Below, in pieces: positions 13,982 to 25,461 of a stretch of DNA of 64,000 bases; position 1 is the stretch's first letter; each line of letters starts with the position of its first letter. This stretch comes from Amyloporia xantha. Taxonomy: Eukaryota > Basidiomycota > Agaricomycetes > Polyporales > Adustoporiaceae. The notes beneath the pieces are model-generated. The model worked only from the letters and a program-made list of their open reading frames with translations, did no database searches and was not told where the DNA came from. A program made the translations under genes and the position numbers. The stretch is from the NCBI GenBank assembly GCA_036971615.1, contig JAYKKR010000007.1, positions 1,798,001-1,862,000 on the forward strand. The letters are read 5' to 3'.

Positions 13982-15788
13982 TCAATCATCTCTTCGTCGC
14001 GACTGAAGCCCTAAACCTATCGATCTCGAGGGAAGAGTCTCCGAATGGTCCCACTCCTCATCTACCGCGAATTGGGATTCCTCCCGGTCTTCTCTAAAGA
14101 TAGCGGTTACAGGTGGCCTGGTCAGACCGGGTCTCACTATTGGGCGCACTCCCCCGACCGTGCCCATGAGCCTCTCTGCGTCTGCTCGGACATCTGCTCC
14201 ACTGAGCCAGTATCGCTTGGGCATAATCCCCTTCCCAAACGTCTGCGTGACGTGGTTGGCGCAGAGTAACGAAATGATAATGTTGACAATGTGCACAGGG
14301 ACAAGCGCGAATGCGGCCGACCAAATCGTCGCCAGATTCTCGTGTTCAAAGCGATACAGTTTGCCCTTGCATCCCGGAAGAGGCGTCCGAGGATAACATT
14401 GGGTGCTTGCGGTCGCCTCGTGGAGCGAGTCATAGTAACCGCAGCACCGCAGAGAATCCTGGACGATGAGGCGGCCCACCGGCGTGTACCACTGGCTCCA
14501 CGCCATATTGAGCTTGCGATCCAGGGCGAATGCGTAGCGCTTGTAACCTGTGTACCCGATAGCCAGAATGGACAGCAAAGCAGGCCAGAGTAGGACCCCA
14601 TAGATAGCAAGGAGCGGGCGCGAATTAAGGATGGTACCGCTTATGCCCACCAAAAACGTGAGGAGCAGGATGGAGGAAGACAATGTGATGAGCACAAGAA
14701 TATCGTTGTCTGCGACGTACATCACATCGGCCTGGGGCCATGCTACAGCGCAATCAGAGCGGTTTAGAATACCTCTAGAATGGAGGGAGAGGCCACCCAC
14801 CACGAAACCACGTCAAGACCGCACATATAAGGCCAACCAAACCGTAGACGAAGACCGTGCATACGGACAGCAACAACCACCACTTGTGAACCGGCCAGCG
14901 ATCGACGGTATCCATCCCGAGCCCTTCTCCTTCCTCTAGCATCGTCGCAGCCAAGGCGGCCTTGTGACCCCCGCTGAAAGTCAAATTCTTAACGGAACGT
15001 GGGCGCGGAAACTTTTGGGTGAACTTGTCGGTAGTGCTGAACGATGGCAGCAGCTCAGGCCGCTGTTTTCCAGAAGCATGGATGCTCGAAGACGAACGAG
15101 AGGTCGCTGTAGACACCGTAGTGCGCCCATCTAAATGTCCGGAGCTCGATGCACTACCAAGAGTCGGACATCGGGATGCCACAGGGGTTGCTGGCGCGCA
15201 CCCATGTGCACCGCCAAAAGAGAACAGACGAGGAAAGTACGACTGGACGGCCTCGCCTGCATGCGCGGTGAAGTCCGGGGTGGGTAAGCGAGAGAGGTAC
15301 GAGGTGGCGGAGTGCGTCGTTGCCACCGAGCAGGCGGATGCACCTCGAGGCGGCTGTTGAGGACGCGGGGTCAGCGGTACGGGGCTGAAGTGCGATGCGG
15401 CACCGACTTCGTTCCTTCTGGGCGAAAGATACGGTGATCGATGCTCCCGTGGAAGGTCAGGCGAGCGGGTTAACTCCAGCGAGCGCGACGGGACACCCAG
15501 AGCATTTCGAGTAAATGCAGGGAGAGACGGCGTCAACGGGGCTGCTCTGGACTGGCGAACCAACAGGATAGTCGGCGCGCTACCTAAATCGTCGGCGTCT
15601 TCCACTTGCACCGTCAACGTCTGGTCCCAGTCCATTTCAGACACAGCATCTCCTTGCTCTAACGACGAGTTCTGTCGCGCTCGTGCTTCGGTCGTTGGGC
15701 TGCGCAAGGCTGGGCTATAAGCGCCCGAGCGATGCCGGATCGACAGGCGGCTTTCCAGCGCGGAGGAAGGGTAACGACGATCCATCAT
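13982..15788 (-). CDS. Tetraspanin with long N-terminal cytosolic extension
   Basis: This two-exon minus-strand gene encodes a four-helix membrane protein. About 300 Ser/Pro/Arg-rich residues come first. TM1 is WWLLLSVCTVFVYGLVGLIC. After the intron, TM2 is ILVLITLSSSILLLTFLVGI and TM3 is LLAIYGVLLWPALLSILAIG. The large extracellular loop carries the tetraspanin signature CCG in DSLRCCGYYDS and further cysteines in TQCYP and PGCKG. TM4 is FALVPVHIVNIIISLLC. The overall plan matches the Tsp-type tetraspanins of basidiomycetes. The N-terminal extension is longer than in animal tetraspanins. A function such as membrane organisation during polarised growth is inferred from the family. Confidence 0.85.
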
Positions 15789-16281
15789 GTATACGCAAAG
15801 GTGAAGAGGTCGCGCGGTCAGTACAGCGAAGGACAGGCTAGGACTGCAGAACTCTGGGCGAGAATGTAATAGTCCGTCAAAGGTTTCAGTCAGCCGTCTA
15901 TTGGAGAGTAGTCGGGCAGTATGGGAATACGTACAGTCTCTCTGAATGGTGCAATGCGTTGATACTTTTCAGCAGAAGAGGCTTCGACAGCGGTAAGCCG
16001 AAAATACTGACGCGTGAGACGCACCTCTCCAAAAGCACACTGAGATAGAGTCCATTCAAAGAAATGGTAGAATGAGATGGATTAGTGCATGACGGGACAA
16101 TTTGCAAGTAAGAGATGAGTAGGTAGGTAAGGCCTGCACGCGACCAATAGCACACAAGGAACGAGAGTTATCGTATGTCCGAACATTGTCCAATATGCAA
16201 ACCAGGTCCAGAGAATGACGCGCTAGCAGATGAGTGAAACCGTTCTACATGAAGAAAGAAAAATATGCCCAACGAGTCACG
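15789..16281. other. Intergenic: tetraspanin promoter and downstream gene 3' end
   Basis: The interval lies between two minus-strand genes. It holds short ORFs only, no repeat, and no recognisable site beyond the expected promoter and 3' UTR. Confidence 0.4.
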
Positions 16282-17657
16282 TCATGGCGCATTTTGTGCG
16301 AGCGTGATCGGGCAATTCGCCTCTGTCACCGCGGCTGAAGACTTCTGCGTCCCGACAAGGCCAACAATCGACATCTCCAAATCGAGGTTGAATTGCAGAG
16401 CTGAATAAACTGTCAGGATTTGATAGTGAATATGCGTATGAAATACGCACGTGGACGCGTGTTGTTCACATTCAGCGCAGGATTACGGCAGGCATCGTAG
16501 AAGTTGTTCCCTGTTTCCGATGTGTGAATACATCAATCCGGGAAGTATTGCATAGATAACGGACGAACATGTAATGTCAGAATCATTGGTGGCAACATAG
16601 GTGAAGTTGAGCGGAATTTGAAGGGTCGGATATGCCTTCGCGGGCAACGTCTGGCCGCCTCGGCTACCGGTACCCACCAGCATACCTGTCGTCAAATCAT
16701 ATACAGTTGCCTCCATCTTCGAGATGTGAATGGGGATAAAATTCGCTGAGGTGTCGAACTGCAGATCGACGTTGGCAGGGAAGCTGAAGTTGGCAGGCGT
16801 ATGCGAGAAAATCACAGGTACGCTCTCGTTGAAAGGCGCAGTGGCTTTGCTGAGGGGAGAAGTCGACGGAAAATAGATATCGGGGCTACGTGGGATGGTG
16901 AACGCGAGCACTATCCCAATGCTGAGACAAGGTCATCATAGAGCAAGACGCGGGCGACATATACAACTCACACGATGCATAGCCCAAAGAGAACATATAC
17001 TGTCGTCTTCCTAGTGAAGTACGGCCCGCACATGCCTCGCTCGCCCCGGTTCCAAGCACTCCATTTCTCTGCGAATGACTCGACTCTGCGTTCCCGCTTC
17101 GCTTTACTTGTCATCTCGTGGAGCTCTGATGCCTTCCATTCTGGACCTAACGCCGGAACCGTGACCAGCTCTGTGGGCCCAGATGTGGTTGGTTCCTCCT
17201 CCTTGAATGGTGACGGAGAGGGAACCTGGCGATAGCTGAGGCGGCAGTTGAGCACACGAACTCGCGCTGTGGTACATGAGCATGCTCACCCTGCATCATT
17301 CCGTACAAATGCCGTCGAATATCGCGGACCCTGGTTGTTAAAGTCGGCATAGATGTCAAACGCGTCGTCGTGGTTCGACAACATGCTCTCCTCATCATGC
17401 CCGCCCTTGAGAGGCTCTACTCTCCCAGGCTGGAAGAACGACGATCGGTTGTAGCCCGCGCTCTGAGTGCCACCCAGCGGCTCCGTGCCGGCCCTGGATG
17501 CTCTGTTCGGATTGTAGAACGACGATGCAGAGTCTGCCCGGGAACGGCGAGACTGGTCAAATGGGACTTCGGGGGATGGAAAGTCGGCGTTGAGAGCATC
17601 GGAGGACTTGCGTGCGCCATAGAACGAAGAGACCGCGGAGCGACGATCGTAGTCCAT
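16282..17657 (-). CDS. Single-pass membrane protein with LEA_2-like outer domain
   Basis: The spliced minus-strand gene starts MDYDRRSAVSSFYGARKSSD. A Ser/Arg-rich cytosolic part is joined at 17286 to YRQVPSPSPFKEEE. A basic stretch (KRERRVESFAEKWSAWNRGE) precedes one membrane helix formed across an intron (VYVLFGLCIVIGIVLAFTIP). The outer domain contains beta-rich segments (VPVIFSHTPANFSFPANVDL and YPTLQIPLNFTYVATNDSD) with several N-glycosylation sequons, the pattern of LEA14/water-stress-like folds in fungal type II membrane proteins. A 52-nt intron links TCSS to GNNFYDACRNPALNVNNTRP, and a last intron leads to the C-terminus LAQNAP with stop at 16282-16284. The fold assignment is by pattern only and the role is unknown. 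Confidence 0.72.
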
Positions 17658-18756
17658 GTTGGAACCGAGTTGTCGTTAGCTGGGAGCAAGAGGTATGAAG
17701 CACGTACGCCAGTCGATCGCCGCGACGACGAGCAGGCCGGTGGGAGTCCACGGTGGCTGAACCCATGTCGGGCCGCACAATTTCGCACGGAGCTGACACC
17801 TGCTCGCTCGACCAAACGTCGACAGCCTCGCCTCAAGAGTACTCCCATACTCACTCCTAGCCTGTATCTGTTCTGGCAGTGCATACCGACCTGCTCTAGA
17901 GCATGCCATATAAATGCTATCTCATTGGCGGCCACTCGGACCAGTACACCAAGTCTACGTATACAGAGGCGATGCAACGCATCGCCTCAGCTTGCTGCGT
18001 TCTACTGGAAAGTACCGTCACTAGCCGTCAACTCCCCTCCTAGAGAGCATCTGCACTTGTCATTGCCCACTCAGGTCTTGCCGCCGTGTTGAATACTCCA
18101 CTGCATCTTACTGCTGTCATTCTCTCTGGTCTCGACCATATATCCATATGAGCGGATGTCTTCCTATACAGCATATGTGGTCTACAGTGTCATGGTCGCA
18201 CCGCATAGCACAGCCATCGGACTTAGCTGAATGTTTGTTTTAATATCGTCTATCTCTTGACCGGCTGTGTATGTGGAGCCCCAAATAAACAGGATGGCTG
18301 AGGGGGTTTCGCTCTCTACTTTTCAGTTCCACATTGCCATTTGTTGCTAGTAAGTGGACCTTATGTCAGATTCTGATTGGCTCATCGCGATTTCCTAGCT
18401 TGTGCTGCGGGATAGGCTTGACATTGGTCGGAAAAATGTGTTATGTCTGCTCGTGCGGCTCCGGAAGTGCTCCTAGTGAACCCGCTCGTCATAGTTAGTT
18501 ATAACCTTTCTTCGTACTCGTTTTGCCTACCGTCCTTCGCTTCGACCCCTCCCGTCTTCGCGTCGTGAGCACATAGGAAGCTCATTCCTTCAGTGGCTTC
18601 TGCTGCTCATAACAAAGACCCTACTTCTACTCCTTCCCCACACATCTCACCTGCGGGTGTTGTGCCGATACCACCGTAAGAATCAGTAAGTCGCCTTTTG
18701 AAGTCATTTGTGCTCCAGTGCCCCTCATCTCCGGCAGTTCTGAAAGATTCCTGTGC
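17658..18756. other. Intergenic stretch, divergent promoters
   Basis: About 1.1 kb lies between divergent genes. ORFs on both strands between 17.6 and 18.1 kb are antisense shadows or unsupported. An ATTGG (inverted CCAAT) lies near 18376. Nothing else was recognised. Confidence 0.4.
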
Positions 18757-19639
18757 ATGGTTGCGGTTACTCCCCCGATTATGGTTACGTGTGCGGCGAA
18801 CAGGCTCGCTGAGAATGCTAAGAAGCCCTTAACTGCCAGGACGGCGGTCGCGATGGCTATATTTGCAGGTGAATATTTCGCGGGGAGCGCTGCCGTGTCG
18901 AGCTCACCATACGCCGACACTCTTGCTGGCAGTGCTCTTTCTATCAGTTGTCGTCGCTTGTGGTATAGTGGCCCACAGAAACGACGTACGGCCGCCCTCA
19001 CGGTCGCCCCCCGCGCCACCCCCGTATTCTCGTTATCCCAGAGGCAACCAGAGAGGCTCGGATATAGCTTGGGTGATGCCGGCTCTGCCCAACCCTGCAG
19101 TCGTCAATGATCGTCGTGGTCAAGGCTTCGTGGCTGTCAATGCTGGTCCGCCATCGGGCGTACATTGGCAGCAGATGGCAGCTCCACGCTCCGCGGATGC
19201 AGTGCGCGCCTGGTTGACTACAGTCGCACCCCCCTCGTATCACGATCGGCGCCTTCAATCCAACGATGAGACGCTCCGTGAGGATGTCTCAACCAGCCGT
19301 GACCTGTCCGTAGCCGACAGTGCTGACCCCCGCCACCCTTCGTTGTCGCAGCAGTCGCCTACGCATCTTCAAGATGCAGCAATGCAGGCCTGGCCGACGA
19401 CAGGCTCACCACCTACGTATCTCGACCTGCATCATCGCTTTGATGAGACGCTCGACGCGAATGTCCGTGCACGTCATGACGCGTCCGAAGCCGGGTCTCA
19501 TACAAGGGACACGCAGCTTCAGTTATCTATGTCTGGCGCGACCGTGATGGACGAGACACCACGTGAGGCGCTGCAGCCGCCATCTCCTTTACCACTCGAT
19601 TCGCATCTCCACGATGTCGAGGCTGGTATAGGATGCTGA
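18757..19639 (+). CDS. Single-pass membrane protein with three PPxY motifs
   Basis: Two exons are joined at a phase-matching GT-AG intron (18870-18933), which restores one continuous membrane helix (AVAMAIFAVLFLSVVVACGI) after a short basic N-terminus. The cytosolic tail holds three PY motifs: PPPY, PPSY and PPTY. It also has a diverged tandem repeat of about 50 residues, in which RAWLTTVAPPSYHD matches QAWPTTGSPPTYLD and both are followed by DETL. PY motifs bind WW domains of Rsp5/NEDD4 ubiquitin ligases, and membrane proteins of this form often act as ligase adaptors, so that role is inferred. The family is not recognised by name. An in-frame start at 18718 is also possible. Confidence 0.6.
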
Positions 19640-20290
19640 GACCCGGTGCGGCTATGTTATAGTCGCTTCCATACCAACTATTACGGATATCAAGATGGGG
19701 CCTCTTCGCCGAGCCCATATGGGCTCCGCTCAGGACCCCACGCTAGCCTAGTAGCGCTTGGATGATAACCTTATTGTATCAAGTATTTGGATCGTTATTG
19801 TGCTGCCAGATTCCTGCACTCACGCCGTCATCCACACTACTATATCCAAGTCGCACGTCTGTCTGCTTTCGTTTCCTTCATCGCTCTCTCGCTGTCATCG
19901 CTGTATCTCGTTTCCACTTGCATACCCATATTTCTGCGCACACATCAGTTTTTCTTTACTTCCGTCCAAGTCTTCATTACGTAGCATATCGATGCATGTG
20001 ATTCGTTCTAGTACCTTCATGACGTTTCCTTTATGCTCATCTATGTACGAACTCTGTGACGAATGCTTGAGCGAGTTCGGCCGCTACACGGACGAATCTA
20101 TGAATTGGATCGTGCTCACTAACACACGTAGCTATACTTGTCTGAAATCGAGTATACGGTGAGTCTGCCAGATCCTGATAGAGGCACTACAGATGACAAG
20201 AAGATAACTTGAATCCAGCTTTGTTGGTCTCGAGTCGTACAGACGTTTGCATGGTATCTCAACTAGATCTCTCGTTTCAACTGAGCTCCC
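19640..20290. other. Intergenic, pyrimidine-rich
   Basis: The plus strand is rich in C and T here, which gives long but uninformative ORFs (for example 134 codons at 19758-20162). No domain, signal or repeat was seen. Confidence 0.4.
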
Positions 20291-20686
20291 TCAAACAGCG
20301 GCGATGTGCTCGTGTGCAATGCCTCCAGAAGTCAACGCTTGCACCCTAGCCCTTACCCTCGCCACAACATCCGAAACCAACGCGCCGCGTTCCACCGTGA
20401 GCAAGAGACCGTGTTGCTCGACCGCCCCCTCAGCCGTTTCGTGGTAAGGGCCATGCAAGGACGTCGGATACACCCAGAACGTGAGGCCTTTTTGGACCCT
20501 CCCACTCGCATCGGCTCGGCCCTGCCCGCTGGCGTACCCAGCGACTCCGGAGCAGTCGTCGACGTCGGAAATTTCGTCTAGCTCGCCCGTAGCGAGCAGC
20601 GCCGCGAGCAGTGCGTGGCTTTCTGCCCCAGAAGACCTTGCGGCGTTGAGGGGGAACGGCAGGGATGATCTAGTCGCAGCAGACAT
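20291..20686 (-). CDS. Hypothetical protein
   Basis: A 131-codon reading from MSAATRSSLPF contains an acidic segment (ATGELDEISDVDDCSG), then KGLTFWVYPTSLHGPYHETA and a helical C-terminus (VSDVVARVRARVQALTSG). GC content and codon use resemble the nearby genes, which is the main support. The ORF is open upstream to 20911, where the translation looks less natural and may be an intron or leader. The family is not recognised. Confidence 0.35.
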   Translation of the reverse strand: MSAATRSSLPFPLNAARSSGAESHALLAALLATGELDEISDVDDCSGVAGYASGQGRADASGRVQKGLTFWVYPTSLHGPYHETAEGAVEQHGLLLTVERGALVSDVVARVRARVQALTSGGIAHEHIAAV

Positions 20687-21794
20687 GGTTTCACTAGAGC
20701 CCTCATGTGAGTGAGACCCGACGGTAATATGGGGGAAGCTCAGCACCTTTTGAAATCGTATCAGTGGCAGTCCTCTGCTAGGTTGTCGCCCCGGTTGGTG
20801 TCTATTGATATACAGTTTCCGAAAGGCGCCGATGGAGGGTAGGTCGAGAAGCCTACCTGACCTTTTGAATGCAGGGAAGTGTTGCTGATTCTTTTCGCAG
20901 CGATATGACATGACACAACTTGAATTGTCTTCCCGTTATCGATATCAATGGCGTTGTGATTCCATTGCCGATGGGCGCGATGTGGTTCAAAGGGCCCAGC
21001 TGATACTACGTACAAGTGGGTGAAGATGCTATTCAATCCAGACGTTGCATTCTCTTCGCGCATGGAAGCTGGCCATGTGAGTAGCACTCATTCGAATTGG
21101 AAGGTCATGAGACCAACATGTTCCCATGTTTATCGATCTTCCGGACCACAGAAGCCTCGTTCACTCATCTCGAATAGGTTGTCACATTTCGATCGTTCTT
21201 TATCCTTTGTTCGTCCGCAGCAATTCATGTTAATGTGCAGAGCATCGTCAGAGCTCGATAACATGCCACTTGTCTTTACGCGGGTATTGTGTCGTCGTAA
21301 TCCTCAGCGATGCAGAATCTTCCTGATACTTCAAAACAACGACCATCCATCAATACACCCATGTACGCACCCACCATGTAGGACATTACCCTCCGTCACA
21401 CTTACCAGTACGTATAGGAATCATACTGGTGTCAATTCAATTCTTGACTAAATTGTCATGATTCCAGACCACGATACTTCTGTCATGGAAGTTCACTGGG
21501 GGAATGTTCGATGTTATACATGATTGTATGGGGGGTTGATGATTCCATACGGAGTGCCCCAGAGCAATCTTCTGCCGCTCTAAATACGCGGAAGCTGCCC
21601 ATTACAGTCATATCGGATAGTAGGACATGCATCTCTAGTCTTCACAGTCCAACCTCATGTCCAGATAGCTGATGATGAGCAACGCACAGCGCTTGTTTAT
21701 TACCCCAGGCTCACATGGCCATGGCATCTGCTCCTGTATATAAAGATCAGAAGAAAGGTAGGCCCTTTCCATCGTATTGCAGATACAGACCGCC
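20687..21794. other. Intergenic stretch
   Basis: Only low-quality ORFs on both strands were found. The last few hundred bases should be the promoter of the small secreted protein. A TATATAA at 21736-21742 lies about 55 bases before its start codon. Confidence 0.4.
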
Positions 21795-22351
21795 ATGCGT
21801 ACCTTCCAGTCTCTTGCAATCCTCGTTGCACTCGTCGCGTCTCTCGCTTGGGCAAATTCTATCACTATTGCTGGAGAATTTGTTTGGAAGCACCTGCGCC
21901 TGCATGCGTCAACTGACAGGCCACAAAGTGCGCTAGCTACCACGAGTGGAGTTCCCGCCGCAACCCCCACTTTCAATATGAAGTTGGAGTCGGACAACTC
22001 GCTCTCTAATGACGAGACAGAAGTGGTGAGCCTATGAGATGGACGCATTCTAGACCGCAACTCATCGATAAATTTAGACAGAACGCGCAAACACTGCCTG
22101 CGGGAATCATGGGACAGCATTGGCAACCCCCACCGATGGGTAAGTTTCGCATATTTATCTTGATTCTGGCTGTCAATTATTCGGACAGATGTATTCCCGC
22201 GAACTCGAAGGGCTTTACGTCGTCACACAATTGCGTCACTAAACGCAATGGTGATGCTTATTACTGTGTATTGAGTGGACAGGGTCATTGTATCACCGGA
22301 AGGTCCAAGGTGAAGAAGCTCAACATGGAAAACGGAGAATGCTTTCTTTGA
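21795..22351 (+). CDS. Small secreted cysteine-rich protein
   Basis: Three exons (21795-22025, 22078-22139, 22189-22351) total 456 nt and keep one frame, giving 151 residues. The N-terminal MRTFQSLAILVALVASLAWA is a clear signal peptide with a likely cut after Ala. The mature part starts with a Ser/Thr/Pro-rich, cysteine-free region. All six cysteines lie in the last 70 or so residues: NTACGNHG, GCIPANS, HNCVTK, YYCVLS, GHCITG and GECFL. Six cysteines suggest three disulfide bonds. Small secreted cysteine-rich proteins in mushrooms include effectors and developmentally expressed proteins. No named family is recognised, and there is no hydrophobin Cys-Cys pattern. Confidence 0.65.
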
Positions 22352-23220
22352 GCGCATCGCATATGGGTTTGGGTTATCCTACTCCCAGCGGGACCATATT
22401 GTCTGGTACTGAGTGTCGGACCAGTCCTTTTCGAGTAGAATGTTGAACAAGTGTGGTTAAGCTTTCTCCATCTTATATTCATCCACGATGTCGTCTTTCA
22501 CTGCAACAAAATTCTTTCAATTTTTGTTATATGTTGTATACAATCCTCACGCTGATGTGAACGCCCATGAACTTATCCCGTTTTGTCGTATTTTGTTTCT
22601 TACATAGCTTCCTGCGCAGGCGGTGCACTATACGGTTAGCTGCGTCATTTGATCTGAAGTATTCTGAAGTTTTAGGACCATTAGAACACCTTGTACTCAT
22701 TCTGATCATACGTTCGAGTGGTCATCTCGAAATTCGCACGTTTATGGTTCATGTTGCTCAGTCACTCTTGCAAGACACGACTTCAAATCCGACAGAAATA
22801 TTATGTGACTTATGGGACTGATTGATGTTATGTGCTTGCACATCTCAGCGAATGGTATACAGTGTTAGGTCGAGATGCTAGGCGGCGTCCTCTGTCGCGG
22901 TGGTATGGCGGAGCGTTGAATGCTGTTGAATATTGCAATCTAGATTCCGATCAGAACTGAAGCGCCCACACATGATGGGAGACAGCGAATTGGAAGGGAC
23001 CTCATCCCAATATTTGCGAAACAGTGACTGATTTTTGCGATTACGTCCACTGGCCTGTCTCGTCCACCCATTGCTGTTGTTCAGCTCTGCCCGTGCTGAT
23101 CAGTTCTACTGCCAGTGCTTTCAAACGAGGCATTTGCTATACAGGCGCTTTATATAACTGCGAGTCGCAGATTAAGCGTTTATTGGACTCAGTTACCCTC
23201 GACGCGTCAGGTGTTGCGAA
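22352..23220. other. Intergenic stretch
   Basis: This AT-richer interval contains the 3' UTR of the secreted protein and the promoter of the CCDC25 homologue. No supported ORF or repeat was found. Confidence 0.4.
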
Positions 23221-24272
23221 ATGGTTCTGTTCTTTACATCAACAGGTCGGTCACCAATACATCAGTGTTCCACAGCTTGCTCAGTCCACATGCAGCGTCA
23301 GACCCATCTGTCACGCTATACATGGGCAAGGACAAGGTTGAAAGCAAGTATCGTAGTCTCTGCTAAATGAGTGAGACACCATCTCTAAACCACGTATTAT
23401 CTCGATAGATGAAGATCTGATCAAGTATGCTTGGCCGCAAGATGTCTGGTTTCACGTCGACAAGCTATCTTCAGCGCACGTTTATTTGCGGATGCCAGAG
23501 TCGATGACATGGGATAGCATCCCAGAACCATTGCTCACAGACTGTGCACAGCTTGTGAAGGCGAATTCGATTGAGGGTATGCATCCTGACTACTGCGTAT
23601 ACAGTTGAGGTGCAACAGTATCACTGATACATCCAGGTTGCAGGAAACAAGAAAGACAACTTGACGATAATATACACCCCTGCAGACAATCTGAAGGTAT
23701 GCAGCACATGTCTACTGCGATAAACTCCGATGCGAAAATACATCTGCAGAAAACTGGAGACATGGCTGTCGGCCAGGTCTCGTTCCACAATGACAAGCGG
23801 GTGCGTGTGTCAAAACCTTGTATCTATTGGATTTAACTTGCTGATCTTTCTCACAGGTTAAACGAAGTGCGACTGACAGATGTATGCCATCGTTAAGCCT
23901 CAGCTGAACTCTGCTTGTCCAGTACATGTGCCGAAGCGTGAAAATCCCATCGTCAATCGTCTGAACAAGACGAAGGTCGAGCGTCAGGTGGATCACGAGC
24001 AAGAGCGGATCGAGCGGATCAAGCAAGAGAGTGCAATACGCAGAGCAGCTGCGGCCCAGAAAGTCAGCCGTACTCTAAGCTGTGATAGACATCATTTGCT
24101 GATCCAAACTTTCCGTCCTATCGCACAGAAAAAAGCAGATGCGGAGCTTGCTCGTGCAAGGGAGGCAGAGAAAGCTGCACGGTCATATGATACACTGTTC
24201 AACGAAGAAGATGATGAGACTGCAGAGGAGCCGAAGAGGTCAGTGCGGGAGCTCGAAGAGGACTTCATGTGA
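23221..24272 (+). CDS. CCDC25: CCDC25 homologue (NFACT-R domain protein)
   Basis: The first exon gives MVLFFTST, close to the family start. Splicing leads to [16 protein letters not shown], then [24 protein letters not shown] sequence, [56 protein letters not shown] and [12 protein letters not shown]. This is the NFACT-R (formerly DUF814) domain. The C-terminal half is a charged coiled coil ([39 protein letters not shown]) that ends RELEEDFM. About seven short introns are present. In fungi the protein is small and cytosolic or nuclear. Animal CCDC25 has been described as a DNA sensor, which need not apply here. NFACT-R domains are linked to RNA or ribosome binding. Confidence 0.88.
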
Positions 24273-24725
24273 TTCGGGACTGGATACCTTAGGGAAAGAT
24301 CCCAGTATGCGAATCACCATGGGTGGGCATTGGTGCAAATTGCATGTTTACAACATTACCTTGTACATCACATCTATACTACAAGAGCCGTGGACTTTTT
24401 CGCACGGTAGACAAACGCGTAGACAAAAATGATATCTGATTGGCTGACGCGTCGCGACTCGAGACGCCCGCACACGAGCCCTCTCTCTGTGCTTACCGTA
24501 CATACGCACGGCGTGCGCGTTCTCTCTCCTGCATCACTCATCGCGGCTATCCGACTTTCGAAGACTCACTGGATCTCACTATCTGCTCCAACGTTGCCTC
24601 TGGGGCTTCCCTCGGTGGGAGGTCCCGCTCGCGTGTGGCGCGTCCTATTCGCAGTCAGAGCCGACTCCGAATCTGACAGGCTGTATTTATCTGTGTGCTG
24701 CGCCGTGACACCGACCGCACTCACA

Positions 24726-25078
24726 GGATGTACAGGATTTGCTCCAACAGCCAACTTCGTTGGCTACCGCGCCTCAGGGGCATTCTTCGAACTGTCAGTC
24801 ACAAGGTCACCGATGCCGCCGTAAACGCGAACAATTACAACGAGAGGATGTACGGGAATCCGCTCCAACAACCAACTCCGTCGGCTACAGCGCCTCAGGG
24901 GCAATCTTCGAACTGTCGGTCAGAAGGGATGCGTCGCTCAAGACGCCCGCACCCTCCCGCCGTACTTACTGTACATACATGTGCATCACGCACTGACCAT
25001 ACGCAGAGGATGTACAGGATCTGCTCTGAAGATCTGGCGACTGACTCCTAGGGGTAGCTTCTAAACCGTCGGTCAGGA
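24726..25078. repeat. Three diverged copies of an ~80-bp unit
   Basis: Copies lie at about 24726-24806, 24846-24927 and 25007-25078. Shared landmarks are AGGATGTACAGGAT or close variants at the start, a GCTCCAACA-type segment, CCTCAGGGGCA in the first two copies, and CGAACTGTCGGTCA-like sequence near the end. The third copy is shorter and more diverged. They lie inside the Helitron. Confidence 0.65.
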
Positions 25079-25252
25079 AGTCAACGGTGTCACCATGAGC
25101 TTCGGCAACGAGACTCTCTTCTCATAACCGAGACTTATGATGTTCCTGTTTTGTTCCCAGTGGCTGTTTTATCATGTACTGGAGTATCTGCTCAAGTAGT
25201 ATCATGTTTAGACTGCTCTTGGATGTGGTTTGCTCAACACCAAATACGCATG

Positions 25253-25296
25253 GGGCCACTCAGCCGACCACCGTTAGGTGGGCGGCTGAGTGGCCC
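25253..25296. repeat. Long hairpin, 19-bp arms
   Basis: GGGCCACTCAGCCG and CCACC pair with GGTGG and CGGCTGAGTGGCCC around a GTTA loop. Only one position is unpaired (A against G). The hairpin is flanked by 10-base direct copies of ACCAAATACG (about 25240 and 25305). Confidence 0.7.
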
Positions 25297-25416
25297 TACA
25301 TGAAACCAAATACGTTTGTCCCTTTAATCGAACTTACAGTAGCCTGTCCATTGTACTGTAATAGTAAACATTAGCTGTAAATTACTGTTCAAATTTCTTC
25401 ACTTTCGCATAGGCAC

Positions 25417-25461
25417 GGGACCACGAAGCTGACCACCGCAAGGTGGGCAGCTGAGTGGCCC
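25417..25461. repeat. Second, decayed copy of the hairpin
   Basis: This stretch matches the first hairpin in its central GCTGACCACC / GGTGGGCAGCTGAGTGGCCC part. Several arm mismatches have accumulated. It lies about 165 bases after the first hairpin, still inside the Helitron. Confidence 0.6.

Noticed and set aside
19758..20162. 134-codon plus-strand ORF rich in Ser, Cys and Leu
   Set aside because: It results from a C/T-rich strand. No signal peptide is consistent with its start and no domain is visible.
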